Positions 36,133-47,700 of a stretch of 50,066 nt of DNA are shown piece after piece (the first letter of the stretch is position 1; every line of letters begins with the position of its first letter). Source of the stretch: a virus; the IMG/VR virus record IMGVR_UViG_3300031857_000301, positions 1-50,066 of that record. One strand, 5' to 3'. Below the pieces are notes generated by a model. The model ran no database searches. It was not told where the DNA came from and worked only from the letters and a program-made list of their open reading frames with translations. Both the position numbers and the translations under genes were made by a program.

Positions 36133-36768
36133 ATGGCATCAAATCTAAATTCAGAATTCAACTATAGATACCAAGTAATTGGTTCTACTCCTTGGGAAAA
36201 ACTAAAGACCCTAAAAGGGTTTTTGGTTGGTCGCAAACGTGCTGCTGCATTGGAAAAATGTGCAGAACTAAAATACAAAGCAAAGTTGGAAGAATATAAA
36301 CATCTTAAAACAGTTCCTGCATTACCGCATATATTGCTTAATCTTGAAGCAGAAATCATAGAACTTGAATCTCACTTGGATGATCAAAAGCATGCATTTG
36401 AACTTAATCGTAAAGAAATTGAGATACTTGAAAAATTGATTGCAGAGCTTTATGAAATTTGTGAGCCAACCAGAATTCCCGGCTACACAGACGATCAAAT
36501 GTTTGAAGCTAATGCAAATTATGAATTTACTGTCACTGTTGGTAGAGAATTACAATCAGAAATCATTGCCAATGGTCGTCCAAGTCCAGCCAAACTATTG
36601 AATGCTATGAGCAATCCGCAAACAATGCAGATGCTACAATCCATTGGATTGGTTCCAGAAGGCACTCAATTGCTTGGTGGAGAATATGGCGATGATCTGC
36701 TTAAATTGTATTCTGAAGTAAAAACCGCACAACTCACAGACAATAACAAGTTGATCGCTAATACTTAA
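36133..36768 (+). CDS. Helical protein of the neck cluster, unknown function
   Basis: A 211-residue protein, Lys/Glu-rich and helical. Residues about 36-105 form a long amphipathic, possibly coiled-coil stretch, ending with EIEILEKLIAELYEI. A shorter helical domain follows with a MSNPQTMQMLQSIGLVP segment. No catalytic motif, Cys or membrane segment is visible. I do not recognise the family. It lies between the propeller gene and the gp14-like gene, 4 nt from the latter, so a role in head completion or as a tail-assembly chaperone is a reasonable guess only. Confidence 0.6.
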   Translation: MASNLNSEFNYRYQVIGSTPWEKLKTLKGFLVGRKRAAALEKCAELKYKAKLEEYKHLKTVPALPHILLNLEAEIIELESHLDDQKHAFELNRKEIEILEKLIAELYEICEPTRIPGYTDDQMFEANANYEFTVTVGRELQSEIIANGRPSPAKLLNAMSNPQTMQMLQSIGLVPEGTQLLGGEYGDDLLKLYSEVKTAQLTDNNKLIANT

Positions 36769-36772
36769 TTAT

Positions 36773-37246
36773 ATGGGATTAAAAGGCAGATATTTTTCAG
36801 CACGTGACCTAAAAATGGTAGCTCAGTTCAATGCTGAACTGATGGGTGACATTATTGAGAATATCATTCAGATATACAAGATCTGCCCCAATGAAACAAA
36901 AACCAATATATATGGAGAAACTTCATCCGAGTCTGGCAAGTGGTATCTACCCGCCATTCAAATTTCAGCACTTATTGAACGCAGTGATATGGAAGCTGAA
37001 TATGATGACTTTGGTCCAAACAGAAGACAGGATTATGTATTTAAGATGCGCGAAGAAATGTTGAAGAAGCTTGAATTTTATCCAGAAATTGGTGATGTGG
37101 TTTTCTTCAATGACCGTTACTATGAAATAGATAATGTGGTGCAGGAACAATTGCTTGGTGGTCAACCAGACAAATCACACAGCATCATCTGCAACGCACA
37201 TTACACGAAGTATACTTCGTTGAATATAATGGAAAGGAATGACTGA
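36773..37246 (+). CDS. Neck protein, probable T4 gp14-like
   Basis: A 157-residue protein. In order: an N-terminal helix (ARDLKMVAQFNAELMGDIIE, about 10-29), a loop region, a predicted beta segment (GKWYLPAIQISALIER, about 55-70), and a C-terminal beta hairpin IGDVVFFNDRYYEIDNV (about 110-126) typical of phage head-to-tail connector proteins. T4 gp14 is longer (256 residues), and my assignment leans on position between gp13-like and gp15-like genes, so it is moderate. The gene is spaced 4 nt from the one before and 2 nt from the one after. Confidence 0.6.
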   Translation: MGLKGRYFSARDLKMVAQFNAELMGDIIENIIQIYKICPNETKTNIYGETSSESGKWYLPAIQISALIERSDMEAEYDDFGPNRRQDYVFKMREEMLKKLEFYPEIGDVVFFNDRYYEIDNVVQEQLLGGQPDKSHSIICNAHYTKYTSLNIMERND

Positions 37247-37248
37247 TT

Positions 37249-38649
37249 ATGGCATGGCGCGGACCAACTCAAAGACCAACGGTCAATAAGCCTGTTCCAA
37301 ATCCAATAAATTATGGACCAGAGATGTCTGACTCAAAAAAGCCTGTATCTCAGGCCGTGGCTGGTCCTGAATACAAGCCAAACAGAGCATTTGATGTTCG
37401 TCGCGATACTGATAAACAGAAGAACTTTTCTGTTAAACTAGTTGACGTTGATTCGACCATATTGAGTTATCTTGACACCGTCATTAGTCCTACAATCGTT
37501 GACTCAGGAAGACAAATCAAAGTACCAATCAATTATGCTTCACCAGAAAGATGGAAAGCTATAAGAAAAGATGGAGCATTGCGTGACAAAAATGGAAAAG
37601 TGCAAACTCCTGCCATTGCATTTCGTCGCAGCACAATGCAAAGAAATGATCAGCTGATAACTCTAAACAGATATTTGCAATATCCTGTGCAGAAGAAATT
37701 CAGCGAAAAGAACAAATATGACAAATTTAGTGTCATGCATGGATTTGCGCCAACAAAGGAAATATACAGTGTGGCGATGCCAGATCATGTTATTGTGAAT
37801 TATGAATTCATCGTGTGGACTGAACTTGTCGAGCAAGGTAATGCCATAGTCGAAGCAATCAATTTTTCTACCGAGGATTATTGGGGCGACAAGAAAAGAT
37901 TCAAATTCAGAACAAGTATCAGCGACTATAGTTTTGAAACCGCCACAGACGCTGGTAATGATAGACTCGTAAGAAGCACATTCACATTATTGTGTTATGC
38001 ATATCTGCTTCCGGATAAATATGAAAATTACAAGAGTGTAGTGCAAAAAGCGTTCACACCAAGAAAAATACTTTTCACCACAGAAGTTGTTACAGAAAAT
38101 TTAAATGCAAGAACAACCGAACTTGGTTCAGCAACACCTGTTCAAATGAAATCGCCCGCTGCTTCATCTGGTGTGTTTGGTGGATTCCCGGGCATTACTC
38201 AAATCGCTAACTACGCAAATGCAGCAGGAACAGCAAATACAGCAAATTATGCAACAACTGCAAGCTATGTAAACTTCTCTGAAATAAATGGAAATTTCAA
38301 TGGTATCACTATCAACGGAGAATCTGGTGCAACAGGATCAATCAACACAAATGTCACAGTTAATGTTACACCAGATTCTGGTTCTGTATATATCGACAGT
38401 ATACCAATCTCAAGTGGAAATACAGCAAAATGGCTGATATCCATTAATGATGGTGTTAATAATTTCAAGGCTAGCGAAATGGTAGCAAGTTGGAACAATA
38501 CTATGGTCAAATATTACAACACAGAAGTAAGTGAAATAGGAAGCGTGCCAGTAACACTCTCGGTGGATAACACTGGCGGCAATATAAATCTACTTGCGAC
38601 GGCGTTCAGCGGCAATTGGACAATAAAAATGATACGCATGGTTGTTTGA
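37249..38649 (+). CDS. Probable T4 gp15-like tail terminator with fibre-like C-terminal domain
   Basis: A 466-residue protein. Residues about 55-300 resemble T4 gp15-type tail-completion proteins: a strand-rich segment RQIKVPINYASPERW (about 88-102), a stretch ending TPAIAFRRSTM (about 121-131), and an IVWTELVEQGNAIVEAINF helix (about 188-206). In T4, gp15 caps the tail tube and sheath. From about residue 318 the character changes to an Ala/Asn/Thr-rich repeat (ANYANAAGTANTANYATTASYV, partly shown as short units) and a beta-rich end resembling the adjacent giant fibre's ASYA repeats. This looks like a fused surface domain. It is the last gene of the neck operon. Confidence 0.55.
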   Translation: MAWRGPTQRPTVNKPVPNPINYGPEMSDSKKPVSQAVAGPEYKPNRAFDVRRDTDKQKNFSVKLVDVDSTILSYLDTVISPTIVDSGRQIKVPINYASPERWKAIRKDGALRDKNGKVQTPAIAFRRSTMQRNDQLITLNRYLQYPVQKKFSEKNKYDKFSVMHGFAPTKEIYSVAMPDHVIVNYEFIVWTELVEQGNAIVEAINFSTEDYWGDKKRFKFRTSISDYSFETATDAGNDRLVRSTFTLLCYAYLLPDKYENYKSVVQKAFTPRKILFTTEVVTENLNARTTELGSATPVQMKSPAASSGVFGGFPGITQIANYANAAGTANTANYATTASYVNFSEINGNFNGITINGESGATGSINTNVTVNVTPDSGSVYIDSIPISSGNTAKWLISINDGVNNFKASEMVASWNNTMVKYYNTEVSEIGSVPVTLSVDNTGGNINLLATAFSGNWTIKMIRMVV

Positions 38650-38689
38650 TTTTTCAAACATGCGTCTCTTGATCATATCTCATATAAAA

Positions 38690-38705
38690 ACGGGATTCTT
38701 CCCGT
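38690..38705. other. Hairpin between the tail-completion gene and the giant fibre
   Basis: A 6-bp stem ACGGGA/TCCCGT with a TTCT loop. There is no T-run on the + strand, but on the minus strand it is followed by TTTTT, so it would suit termination of minus-strand transcription. Its role is uncertain. Confidence 0.4.
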
Positions 38706-38730
38706 ATATAAAAAGATATTTCCAGAGGCA

Positions 38731-38743
38731 GTATATATTTATA
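38731..38743 (+). promoter_or_regulatory. Putative late-promoter-like AT element of the giant fibre
   Basis: GTATATATTTATA lies 20 nt before the ATG at 38764. Confidence 0.4.
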
Positions 38744-38763
38744 ATATATTCGCATAAATCTTT

Positions 38764-41700
38764 ATGAGCAACGAACTAATTGTCAGAAATGGCTTGATTG
38801 TATCTGGTACATCCAGCTTTTCTGGCAGCGTATTCATAAATGGAAATACTGTTGTAACAGGTTCTATCATCAGTAATCAAGTTGCATACTTAACAGCAAG
38901 CCAAGCTTTGACAGCTTCACATGTTCTTGGATTGCCAGATACATCAAGTTGGGCTCTTAATGCTGTATCTGCTGCCTTTTCAGAATATGCAGTAAGTGCA
39001 TCATATGTTATTGGCGCACCTGATACAGCAAGTTGGGCATTAAATGCTGTTTCATCTTCATACGCATTATCATCTTCATATGCTGTTTCGTCATCTTATT
39101 CATTATCGGGGTCGTATGTTGATACTGCTTCATATTCAAATTATGCAGTAAGTGCGTCATATGTTATTGGTGCTCCAGATACTGCTTCATGGGCATTGAA
39201 TGCTGTTACAGCTTCTTATGTTGAATATACAAATGTAGATAAGATAACATCAACATCACAATTTGCTGGAACAGCAAGTTATGCTCAAAGAGCAAACAGC
39301 ATCAAAAGTGGAATTGACATTGATGTAACTTCAATAACAGCATCAGCAATACGTGTTGATAATCTACATGTTGTTACCATAACAAGTAGTGTAAATTTTG
39401 TTTCTGGTAGCACAGACTTTGGAACAAGTATAACTGATACACATGTTTTCACAGGCAGTCTTTTTGTTCAAGGAAACATAAATGTTGAAGATGGTTATGG
39501 TATACAAGGAACTTCGTCGTATGCTGTAACAGCAAGTTATGCTTTTAACACCAGTACATCTGGTACTAGTGGCACAAGCGGAAGTAGTGGAAGCAGTGGC
39601 AGTAGCGGAACAAGTGGTAGTAGTGGAAGTGCTGGTACAAGTGGTAGCAGTGGCACAAGTGGCACCGATGGATCAAGTGGTAGTAGTGGAACGGGAGGAA
39701 GTAGTGGTAGTAGTGGAACAAGTGGTAGTAGTGGTAGTAGTGGCAGCAGTGGATCAAGCGGATCATCTGGTACAAGTGGATCATCTGGTACAAGTGGATC
39801 AAGTGGAACAACGGGTACGAGTGGTAGTAGTGGAAGCGGTGGTACAAGTGGAACCAGCGGTTCGTCTGGAACAAGCGGAACGAGTGGAAGTAGTGGTACA
39901 AGTGGAACAGACGGATCGTCTGGATCTAGCGGCAGTAGTGGATCTTCTGGTACAAGTGGAAGTAGTGGTACAAGTGGAACTGGTGGATCGTCTGGTTCGA
40001 GTGGAAGTAGCGGTTCTTCGGGAACAAGTGGATCAAGTGGAACTTCTGGCTCAAGCGGTACTTCTGGATCAAGTGGTAGCAGCGGTAGTAGTGGTAGTAG
40101 TGGAACAAGTGGAAGCAGTGGAACAAGTGGTAGTAGTGGTAGTAGCGGCACTAGCGGCAGCAGCGGAACAACAGGAACAAGTGGTAGCAGTGGATCTTCT
40201 GGTACAACTGGAACGAGTGGAAGCAGTGGAAGTGCTGGTACCAGCGGAAGTAGTGGAACCAGTGGTACAGATGGTTCAAGTGGAAGTAGTGGCAGTGCCG
40301 GTACAAGTGGCAGTAGCGGCAGTAGTGGAACCAGCGGTTCAAGTGGTAGCAGCGGTACAAGTGCAACATCGGGATCAAGTGGTACTAGCGGAAGCAGTGG
40401 TAGTAGTGGATCTTCTGGTACAAGCGGAAGCGGAGGAACAAGCGGCAGTAGCGGAAGTAGTGGTACTACTGGAACAAGCGGTAGTAGCGGTACCAGTGGA
40501 ACAGATGGTAGCTCTGGGTCAAGTGGAAGTGCTGGAACAAGTGGTTCTAGTGGATCTAGTGGAAGTAGTGGTACGAGTGGATCAAGTGGAAGTAGTGGAA
40601 CTAGTGGCAGCAGCGGCAGCAGCGGAACAAGTGCAACTTCTGGATCTTCTGGAACAAGCGGTAGTAGTGGCAGCAGTGGAAGTAGTGGAACCAGTGGCTC
40701 GTCTGGATCGGCAGGTACAAGTGGATCTAGTGGAAGTGCTGGTACAAGTGGTAGCAGTGGCACAAGTGGTACCGATGGTTCCAGTGGTAGCAGCGGAAGC
40801 AGCGGATCGTCTGGTTCTTCTGGTACCAGTGGAAGTAGCGGAACCAGTGGGTCTTCTGGTACAAGTGGAAGTAGCGGTACCAGCGGTAGTAGTGGAACAA
40901 GCGGAAGCAGCGGTAGCAGTGGTAGTAGTGGAACCAGTGGTAGCAGTGGAAGCAGCGGCAGTAGTGGAAGCAGTGGTAGTAGTGGAACAGCAGGTTCTTC
41001 TGGTAGCAGTGGATCAAGTGGATACACACCAGAAAACATGGTTACAAGTTCTTTCCAACTTTCAAACGATGGCGGTCTTGCATTCAGCAGTGCAAACAAT
41101 GTTACATTTGGTCAAATCACCGCTTCTATTATCACTGTATCAACATTATATGTTCAAAACATAACAAGCAGTACAGAACTTGTAACTGGAAGTTTTGTTG
41201 TAAGTGGATCCTTTGATGCAATCGGTGGAGTAACAGGAAGTCTTCTTGGTACAGCAAGTTATGCTCTACAAGCTCTGACCGCTTCATATGCACTTAATGC
41301 TGAAGGATCAAATAAAACACAACTTACTGCTTCAACAATATTATTTACAGGAAGCGCGACAAATCTTTCACTAAATGTTTCATCGTCGGGTGATGTTGCC
41401 ATAACTGGCATAAATAATGGAGATATTGTTGTAATATCAGATTCAACAAGTTCAACTCCATTATTTGGAATTGAAAGTGTAAACAATCCTTTATTCAGTG
41501 TATATAATAGCGGAAATGCATATTTGAGTGGAAGCTTGTCTGCTTCATTATATGGTACAGCAAGTTGGGCAGTTACAGCAAGCTATGCTTTAAGCTACAG
41601 TGGAACATCTGGTAGTAGTGGCACAAGCGGAACATCTGGTTCAAGTGGCAGTGCTGGTACAAGTGGTAGTAGTGGAACAAGTGGAACAGACGGTAGTTCG

Positions 41701-44700
41701 GGTTCGTCTGGAACTGGTGGATCAAGTGGATCTTCAGGTAGCTCTGGTACGTCTGCAACTTCTGGAACTGGTGGATCAAGTGGAAGTTCTGGAACTAGTG
41801 GAAGTAGTGGAACAGGAGGTTCTTCTGGAAGCAGTGGAACAAGTGGAAGTAGTGGTAGCGGTGGAAGTAGTGGTTCAAGTGGAACTTCTGGTTCATCAGG
41901 AACCAGTGGAAGCAGCGGAACTTCTGGTACAGATGGTAGTAGTGGAAGTGCTGGTACCAGTGGCAGTGCAGGTACTAGTGGTACAGACGGATCAAGTGGT
42001 ACCAGTGGTAGTGCAGGTACGAGTGGAAGTAGTGGTACCAGCGGTAGCAGTGGTACAAGTGGAACTGCTGGATCAAGCGGAACGTCTGGGTCAAGTGGTT
42101 CTTCTGGTACAACTGGAACTTCTGGAAGCAGCGGAACTGCTGGTTCAAGTGGAAGTGCAGGAACATCGGGAAGTGCTGGATCTTCTGGTTCGGCTGGAAC
42201 AAGTGGTAGTAGTGCAAGTGCCGGTACCAGTGGCACAAGCGGCACAGATGGATCAAGTGGTAGCAGTGGTTCTGGTGGATCAAGCGGAAGTAGTGGCACA
42301 GCTGGTAGCAGTGGAAGTAGTGGTACAAGCGGTAGCAGTGGTTCGAGTGGAACCAGTGCAACCAGTGGAAGTAGCGGTACATCTGGTACCAGTGGAAGTA
42401 GCGGTACATCTGGTTCAAGTGGAACAAGCGGTACTGATGGTAGCAGCGGAAGTAGTGGTAGTAGTGGATCTTCGGGATCAAGTGGTACTGGTGGAACAAG
42501 TGGTAGCAGTGGTACCACAGGAAGTAGTGGTAGTAGTGGTAGCGCAGGAAGTAGTGGTAGTAGTGGTTCATCTGGATCAAGTGGTACAGGAGGAAGTTCA
42601 GGAACAAGTGGAACCAGTGGTAGCAGTGGAACGGGTGGTAGTAGCGGATCAAGTGGTACTAGCGGAACAGATGGTAGCAGTGGTAGCAGCGGCAGTGGAG
42701 GAAGTTCTGGAACAAGCGGTACAGATGGTACCAGTGGTAGCAGTGGAACTTCAGGTACTTCTGGTTCAAGTGGAAGTGCAGGAACTAGTGGCAGCAGCGG
42801 AAGTAGTGGCACTACTGGAACAAGCGGTAGTAGCGGTACCAGTGGAACAGATGGTAGTAGCGGTAGTAGTGGAACAAGTGGGTCTACTGGTACAAGTGGT
42901 AGCAGCGGATCAAGTGGTAGTAGTGGTAGTAGTGGAACAACAGGAACAAGTGGTAGTAGTGGTACAAGTGGAACATCTGGTTCGGCTGGCTCTGCCGGAT
43001 CAAGCGGTAGCAGCGGTAGTAGTGGAGCAGGAACAATTTCTGGTGGAACAAGCAACTATGTGGCAAAATTTAGCAATGCCACAACACTGACTACAAGTTC
43101 AATCTTTGATGGTGGATCTGGAGTTGGTATAAATAAATCTACAGCAAATTCCACACTTGATGTAAATGGTAATACAATAATCACTGGATCATTGACTGTT
43201 ACCCAGAACGTAACCGCTTCAAACATTGTTGTTACAAATCTTTATGTACAAAACATAACTGCTTCCACGGAAATTGTAACAGGAAGTACTCAGTTTGGAA
43301 CATTGCTTTCAAACAAGCATATGTTCACTGGAAGTGTTGAAATAACAAGTTCATTAAAGGTAAATGGTGATTTTTCAGTAAATGGAAATACAGGCAGCTT
43401 GGCTTTCTCAAGCAACGCAGATACTTTGGAAATAACTGGTTCATTATTATTAAGTGGATCAATGTTTGTTACAGGAAGTATCTCTGTAAATGGTAGTATA
43501 ACTGGTTCACTTTTTGGCACGGCTTCGTATGCATTAAACGCACTTACTGCTTCATACGCTTTAAGTTATAGTGGTACGAGCGGTAGCAGTGGAACCAGTG
43601 GGTCTTCTGGTACGTCTGGTACAAATGGAACCAGTGGATCAAGCGGAACTGGCGGAACCAGTGGAAGCAGTGGTACAGGTGGATCTTCTGGAAGTAGCGG
43701 AACGAGTGGTAGTAGTGGAAGTTCTGGTACAAGTGGTACGAGTGGTAGTAGTGGAACATCTGGAACAGATGGTAGTTCTGGATCAAGCGGTTCAAGTGGC
43801 TCCAGTGGATCATCTGGTACTTCTGGTAGCGCAGGAACATCGGGATCTGCTGGATCGGCTGGAAGTAGCGGTAGCAGTGGAAGTGCTGGTACAAGTGGTA
43901 CGAGTGGTAGTAGTGGAACATCTGGCACGGACGGAAGTAGTGGAAGTTCTGGTAGTAGTGGTACCGCTGGTACTTCTGGTAGTGCAGGTACTAGTGGAAG
44001 TAGTGGTTCGAGTGGAACATCTGGAACAGATGGAAGCAGTGGTAGTAGTGGTACTTCTGGTAGTGCCGGTACTGGTGGTTCAAGTGGAAGCAGTGGTTCA
44101 TCTGGAACGAGTGGGGAAGGCGGAAGTGCAGGAACATCTGGTACAAGCGGCAGTGCTGGTACGAGTGGAACGAGTGGTAGTGCTGGAACTGCTGGATCCA
44201 GTGGTAGTGCGGGAACATCAGGTTCTGCTGGATCAGCTGGAACAAGTGGTAGTAGTGGAAGTGCTGGTACAAGTGGTACCAGCGGTTCAAGCGGAACATC
44301 TGGAACCAGTGGAAGTAGTGGATCCAGTGGAAGCAGCGGATCTTCTGGAACGAGTGGTAGTGCTGGTACTTCTGGTAGTAGTGGAACAGCTGGAACAAGT
44401 GGATCGGCCGGTTCAAGTGGTTCTTCTGGAAGTGGAGGAAGTTCTGGATCGGCTGGAACATCTGGTACAAGCGGCAGTTCTGGTACAAGTGGTACAAATG
44501 GCTCAAGTGGTACTTCTGGTACTAGCGGATCTTCTGGAACGGGTGGAACTAGTGGTAGTAGTGGAAGTGCTGGCAGTGCAGGTAGTGCAGGATCAAGCGG
44601 CACAAGTCCAATAATAACTGGAACAAACTTCACGCTTGCATTGTTCAGCGGAAGTAATGGATTGAGTAGCAGTGTGTTAAGTCAATATGATAATGGATTA

Positions 44701-47700
44701 TATTTGACTGGATCGTTGAATGTAAGTGGATCAACTCTACAAGTTGGTAATAACACATTACTTGGTAACACATCACTTAGTGGTAGTTTAACAATTTCTG
44801 GTGCATTTGCCACAGCAACACCAAGTGTAAATATTTTCGGAGATATTTCACAGACTGGATATCTCAGATTTAACCCAGTTAATACAAATATAAATCAAAG
44901 CATTTCCGCTTCATACATTTATGTCTCTGGTAGTACAAATGATTTATATTTTGCTCAGAATGGAAGTGGATACAGTAACAATACTCGTCTTCGTTGGTTG
45001 GAAGGAGTATTATATACTGGATTGCTAAATGGTGGATTGGTATCAAGCACAGTTGGTTCTACTACTTTCAACATATCTTCTGGCAGTGGTATAATTGTAA
45101 CTTTAAATGCTAGTTTAAGCACAGATCCATTTCCAACTGTAAAATATGTAAATTGGGGAAATTACAATAATCAACCAATAACATACTCTGGCTCCGCCAA
45201 GTTGACATATGTTGGTATTGATTCGAATGGGGCAGTTGTTCAACAAGTTGAGCCTTGGGGTTCAACAAACATAGATCAATTTGACAGCCAAATATTACTT
45301 GGTATTGTGTTGCATTTGAGTGGAAGTATTTCATCGGGAGTATTTAATTCACCACAAACAGCATATGGTAATTCTCAAAAATCAGACGACTTTTTCAGAT
45401 CGTTTGGTCCATTAAAAGTAAGTGGGCATACATTGCAAACCAGTGGGTCTTCGCTTGGCCTTACAAAGGCTGGTGGTACAGCATACAGAGATGGTGCAAA
45501 TTATGTTACCAACCCAAATCACCCATCAACGGTCGTTGAAAATTCTATAACAACAAGTAAAATTTACAGATATTATGTGTCTGGATCAACGCCTATAATT
45601 GATACTGGTGTTGGTGCATCAGGTTATACCGCAATAGATCCAAATAATTACAACAATAATGGAGTACTTACTTCTGTTCCTTCAAACAATTATACTATTC
45701 AGAGAGTATTTTGGACTCCAAATTCTCCAACTAATGCATTTGTAGTTTATTATGGAACTGCAACATATTCCAATTTGTTGACCGCAGTCAATGCCAAGGA
45801 TAGTGAACCATTTTCAGAAGCTCCAGATACAGCCGCCGATGCAATCTTCTTAGGTCATATTGTTGTAAAAGAAGGAACTACAAACCTAACTGTTGCAAAT
45901 GATTGCACGATAATTCAAGGCGGACTATTTAGAAATATTGCAGGTGTTGGATCAAGTGGAACTGCTGCTCCTGTTGTAAATCTTTCTGGTTTGGGTGACG
46001 TTTTAATATCCGTACCAACAGACGGTCAACCTCTTGTATATGATTCAACAGCATTGAAGTGGAGAAACTTGTCTGCCATAACCGCTTCGTTGTATGGTAA
46101 TGCATCAACGGCAACAAGTGCTTCGTATGCTACCACAGCAAGCTATGCTTTCAGTTATAGCGGAACGTCTGGTAGCAGCGGCACAAGCGGAACTTCTGGT
46201 ACAGCAGGATCTGCTGGAACTTCTGGTACAAGCGGAAGTAGTGGCACAAGTGGAACAAATGGATCTTCTGGTACAAGTGGAACTAGTGGATCAAGCGGAA
46301 CAAGTGGAACAAGCGCATCCGCTGGAAGTAGTGGTTCAAGTGGAAGCGCAGGAACTGCTGGATCTAGTGGTAGTGCTGGAACAAGTGGCAGCAGCGGAAC
46401 GTCTGGTACTGGCGGTAGCAGTGGAACATCTGGTAGTAGTGGATCTGGCGGTAGCAGTGGTTCAGCTGGATCGTCTGGATCAAGTGGCAGTGCTGGAACA
46501 AGTGGAAGTGCAGGAACATCTGGGTCAACAGGTTCGAGTGGAAGCAGTGGAAGTGCAGGTAGTGCGGGAACATCTGGATCAAGTGGTAGTGCTGGAACTG
46601 CTGGTAGTGCTGGTTCGGCTGGTACAAGTGGAACGAGTGGATCTTCTGGAAGCAGTGGAAGTTCTGGATCAAGTGGTACAAGTGGAACTTCTGGATCAAG
46701 TGGAACTTCTGGATCAAGTGGTAGTAGTGGAACAAGTGCTTCATCTGGAAGCAGTGGCACAAGCGGAGCAACGGGTGCATCTGGGTCAAGTGGTACAAGT
46801 GGAACTTCTGGCTCCGCAGGTTCTGCTGGATCAAGTGGTAGTAGTGGAAGCAGCGGTGCTGGAACAATATCAGGCGGTACAGCAAATTATGTAACAAAGT
46901 TTAGCAATGCGACTACATTGACCACGAGTTCAATATTTGATGGTGGTTCTGGTGTTGGCGTAAACAAATCATATGCTAATTCGACGCTCGATGTAAATGG
47001 AAACACAATCATCACAGGTTCGTTGAATGTTACTCAAAATGTGACTGCGTCAAATATTTTGGTGACAAATCTTTATGTCCAAAATATTACCGCTTCAACT
47101 GAAATTGTAACGGGTAGCACGCAGTTTGGTTCATTGCTTACCAACAAACATATGTTTACAGGCAGCGTTGAAATAACAAATTCATTGAGTGTATCTGGTC
47201 AGATATATGGAACATCTTCATATGCATTGACTGCATCATACGCGATGAATGCAGCGGGTTCAAATAATTCTGTACTAACTGCTTCAGCAATACTCTTTAC
47301 AGGTAGTACAACAAATGTTTCACTTTATGTTTCTGCCTCCGGCGATGTTGTATTCACGGGAACAAACAATGGAGATATATTTGTAATATCCGACTCATCA
47401 ACCGCTGGTGATCCATTGTTCAGAGTTGATGATGGTGGAGTGACATTGTTTCAAGTTTATCAAGGTGGCAATGCATATTTGAGTGGAAGTTTAACCGCAT
47501 CACTTAATGGAACTGCAAGTTATGCTGTTACTGCAAGCTATGCGTTGAGTTATAGTGGAACAAGCGGTAGTAGTGGTACAAGCGGAACAGGTGGCAGCGC
47601 AGGATCAAGCGGCTCTTCTGGATCAAGTGGCAGTAGTGGAACTACTGGTACAAGTGGCAGCAGTGGTACAAGCGGAGCTACAGGTGCATCTGGATCAAGT

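Noticed and set aside
39537-41099. Long minus-strand Leu/Pro-rich open frame opposite Gly-X-Y block 1, and similar ones at 41595-43055, 43566-44633, 46155-46760, 47550-48155 and 49452-50048
   Set aside because: They are mirror images of the Gly-Ser-Thr codon pattern, which contains no stops in that frame. They have no sensible start, domain or ribosome site.
39539-41164. Val/Gln-rich + strand open frames inside the Gly-X-Y blocks (also 41600-43090, 43571-44614, 46094-46894, 47555-48337)
   Set aside because: Shifted readings of the same repeat. The main frame is continuous and has recognisable junction motifs.
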